A program made the translations under genes and the position numbers. The notes under the pieces were generated by a model that ran no database searches, was not told the DNA's origin, and saw nothing but the letters and a program-made list of their open reading frames with translations. Shown here piece by piece: positions 59,701 to 62,700 of a stretch of 64,000 nucleotides of DNA. Origin of the DNA: Undaria pinnatifida (Eukaryota > Sar > Phaeophyceae > Laminariales > Alariaceae). The stretch's first letter is position 1; each line of letters begins with the position of its first letter. The stretch spans positions 2,963,710 to 3,027,709 of the forward strand of contig JABAKD010000014.1 in NCBI GenBank assembly GCA_012845835.1, given 5' to 3'.

Positions 59701-62700
59701 CGCACCTTGACACTGGGATTGAAATATGTATTCTGATGAATGTGATAGTACGAAAGTTAGAGTATGTAGGAGAAGTATGGGAAGGGAACGCGAAGTTCGT
59801 ACAACAATTGGAAACAGCAGTGCAGATTACAGTTGCTAGAATGATACTAGGATGCTCAAGTACGACGAGTAATACAGTATTAAGAGCAGATATAGGAGTG
59901 TACCCACTTAAAACAAATAGAGGCGTGAGAAAGTTAAAATGGCTATCCTAGGAGATAGATGGTGGCCGCAGACGGCGAAACAGGAAGGGGATAGGATAAG
60001 CAAACAGTTTCTATGTAGTATATGGAAGAAGAGTAATGAGCGCCCAAATGTTGGAGTTGTCTCTAATAGGAGTAGGAACGGTGCTCCGTCTCGAAAGGGA
60101 TGCGTGGTCAATGGTCAGATGACTAAGGCAAGCCATAAATGAGTACGCCCCCCTTAACACCCCCCCCCCCAAACCTCCTTACCGTATATATGTAATAGTT
60201 GGCCTCGGTTGGCACCGACGCTGTAAAACGTCATATGTATATTGGGGTTGGCGTTGGTTGGCAGCGACGCTGTAAAACATGTCAGTCACTGCGTGAGCTA
60301 GACTACCAGGGTACCGTTTTTCTGTTTCTTTTTTTGGCGGTTACCATCATGGTTATCGAGTTATACCATATTGTGCGGGGTGGAGAACCCCAACTCCGCA
60401 CAAGGGGAATGATCGCATCACGTAATGTGAATATGGTAAGGCACCCACGAGGCAGTTACATAGTAATACCCATTGCTGTCTCTGGAGTGGCCACACCAGA
60501 AAACAAAGTATAACTCATTGGCGCTGTCATCCATAAGCAGGAAAGTATGCACAAGGTGCCGAAGTCCGTCTTACGAGCGGTTCTTGGAAGGATGCAATTC
60601 ACCCTTCATGCGACTCGCCGAACACCTCACCGTGCTTCGCGCCTGGTGCAAGCAATGTCTGCCTGGTTGGTGAAAACCCGACGTGCTCCGTCCCGGCATA
60701 ATAGGGATACGAGGGTCTATGGTCATAGGACTACGACCATGCACAAACTGAGTATGCCCCCCCCCCCCCCCCCCCCTCCCCCCCCCGAAGGGATTCGAGG
60801 GTCTATGGTATTTTAACACTACCGCTATGCATGAAATGAGTACACCCCCACCTCCCCACCCCATTTTGCCCACGCGCGCTTTTAAACGAAACCCGTATGC
60901 ACCAGCCTTTCCACGCTTACGTGATGAGCATCCCGGGGATCAAGATCTGCACCGCCGCTTCTCCTGAGGCTGCTTACGGCATCACAAAATCCATGATCCG
61001 AGACAACGGGCCGGGCATCCTGTTTTGCCCGGTGAAGATGATGAAGGGGGTTAAGAGCGAGGTGGACTTGGGGAAATGCCTACCGCTGAACAAGGCCGCG
61101 GTTCTCCACGCTGCCTCGGAGGAGGCGGTTTCGAAGGGCAAGGTAAGGGGGGGAAGGGAGGGTACTCATATCATGCATAGTCGTAGCTAAGACTAGGGGG
61201 GCGGGGGGGGGGGACGAGGGATGAGGGCGGTGGTGGGGCTGGGGGTTGTTCTCAGTTTGTGCATGGCCGTAGTCGTATGGTCATAGACCCTCGCATCCCT
61301 ACTATGCCGGGACGGAGCACGTGGGGTTTTCACCAACCAGGCAGACATTGCTTGCACCAAGCGCGAAGCGCCGTGAGGTGTTCGGCGAGTCGCATGAAGG
61401 GTGGACAGCATTCTTCCAAGAACCGCTCGTGAGACGGACTTCGGCGCCTTGTGCCTACTGTCTTGCTTATGGATGACAGCGCCAATGAGTTACTTTGTTT
61501 TCTGGCGTGGCCACTCCAGAGACAGCAATGCGTATTACTATGTAACTCCCTCGTGAGGGCCTTACCATATTCACACTACGTGGTGCGATAATTCCCGTTG
61601 AGCGGAGTAAGGGTTCTGTACACCGCACAATATGATCTAACTCGTTAACCATTGTGACCGTAAAAAAATATATAGGTACTAACTCACGCAGTGATTGGCA
61701 TGTTTTACAGTGCCGTTGCCAACCAACGCCAACCCACCCCAATAAACATATGATGATTTACAGCGCCGGTGCCAACCGAGGCCAACTATTACATGTATAT
61801 TGTAAGGGCTGAGGGGGGGGGGGGGGGGGTGCTCATTTAATGCATGGCCGTAATCTTAAGAGCATTAATGGGGGGGGCGATTGGGTTAACCTGCCGTTAA
61901 AGAAGGCCGCGGTTCTCCACGCTGCCTCGGAGGAGGCAGTTGCGAAGCGCAAGGCGAGGGGGGGGGGGGCGTACTCATGTGTTGATTGCCTTAGTTATTT
62001 GACCATTGACCACGCCTCCCTTTCGAAACGGAGCACCGTTCCTACTCCTAATAGAGACACCCCCAACATTTTGGGCGCTCATTGCTGCGCTTCTTCCATA
62101 TACTACATATAAACTGTTTGCTTATCTTATCCCCGTCCTGTTTCGCCAGTCTTCGGCCACCATCTAGGATAGCGATCGTTTCCTCGCTACTCTCTAGTCT
62201 ACCGGACTCGTCCATCTCACGTTCGTCTATTTTCCTCATCTCTAACGCATCCCGTTTCTGCTTGTAAATTTCACATTCCCCTACTATGTCAGTCCTACTC
62301 TCTATTATTGTGCCACACGGGCACATATGTGTAGCCACGTCCTCCTCCCGACTACTGTTATATCTCTTTTCTTCTTACTGGTAGGTCCAGATCCCCTTCA
62401 CGAAATCGTAGTTTAAGCTTTTTCGAGTAGGGCCGTGCAGATACGTTTTCATTCCAATATCTTCCCTCGACCCCCCGTATACCTCTTAAGGACTTCTCCT
62501 CGTTCACCTAATTTCTCAGCTCTAGCCTTTCCCTTTCTTCTATCATTTATTTTACTTCTGTCTTGTACGGGTCCCGCTAAACTTCTCTGTAGACAGTATC
62601 TCTTCTTAGTCTCCACCTAACTCCTTCCATATGTTCTCGAATATGTTATCCCATCGGGGGGGGGGGGGGGAAGGGGGAGGTTAACTGACGCGGTAAACGT

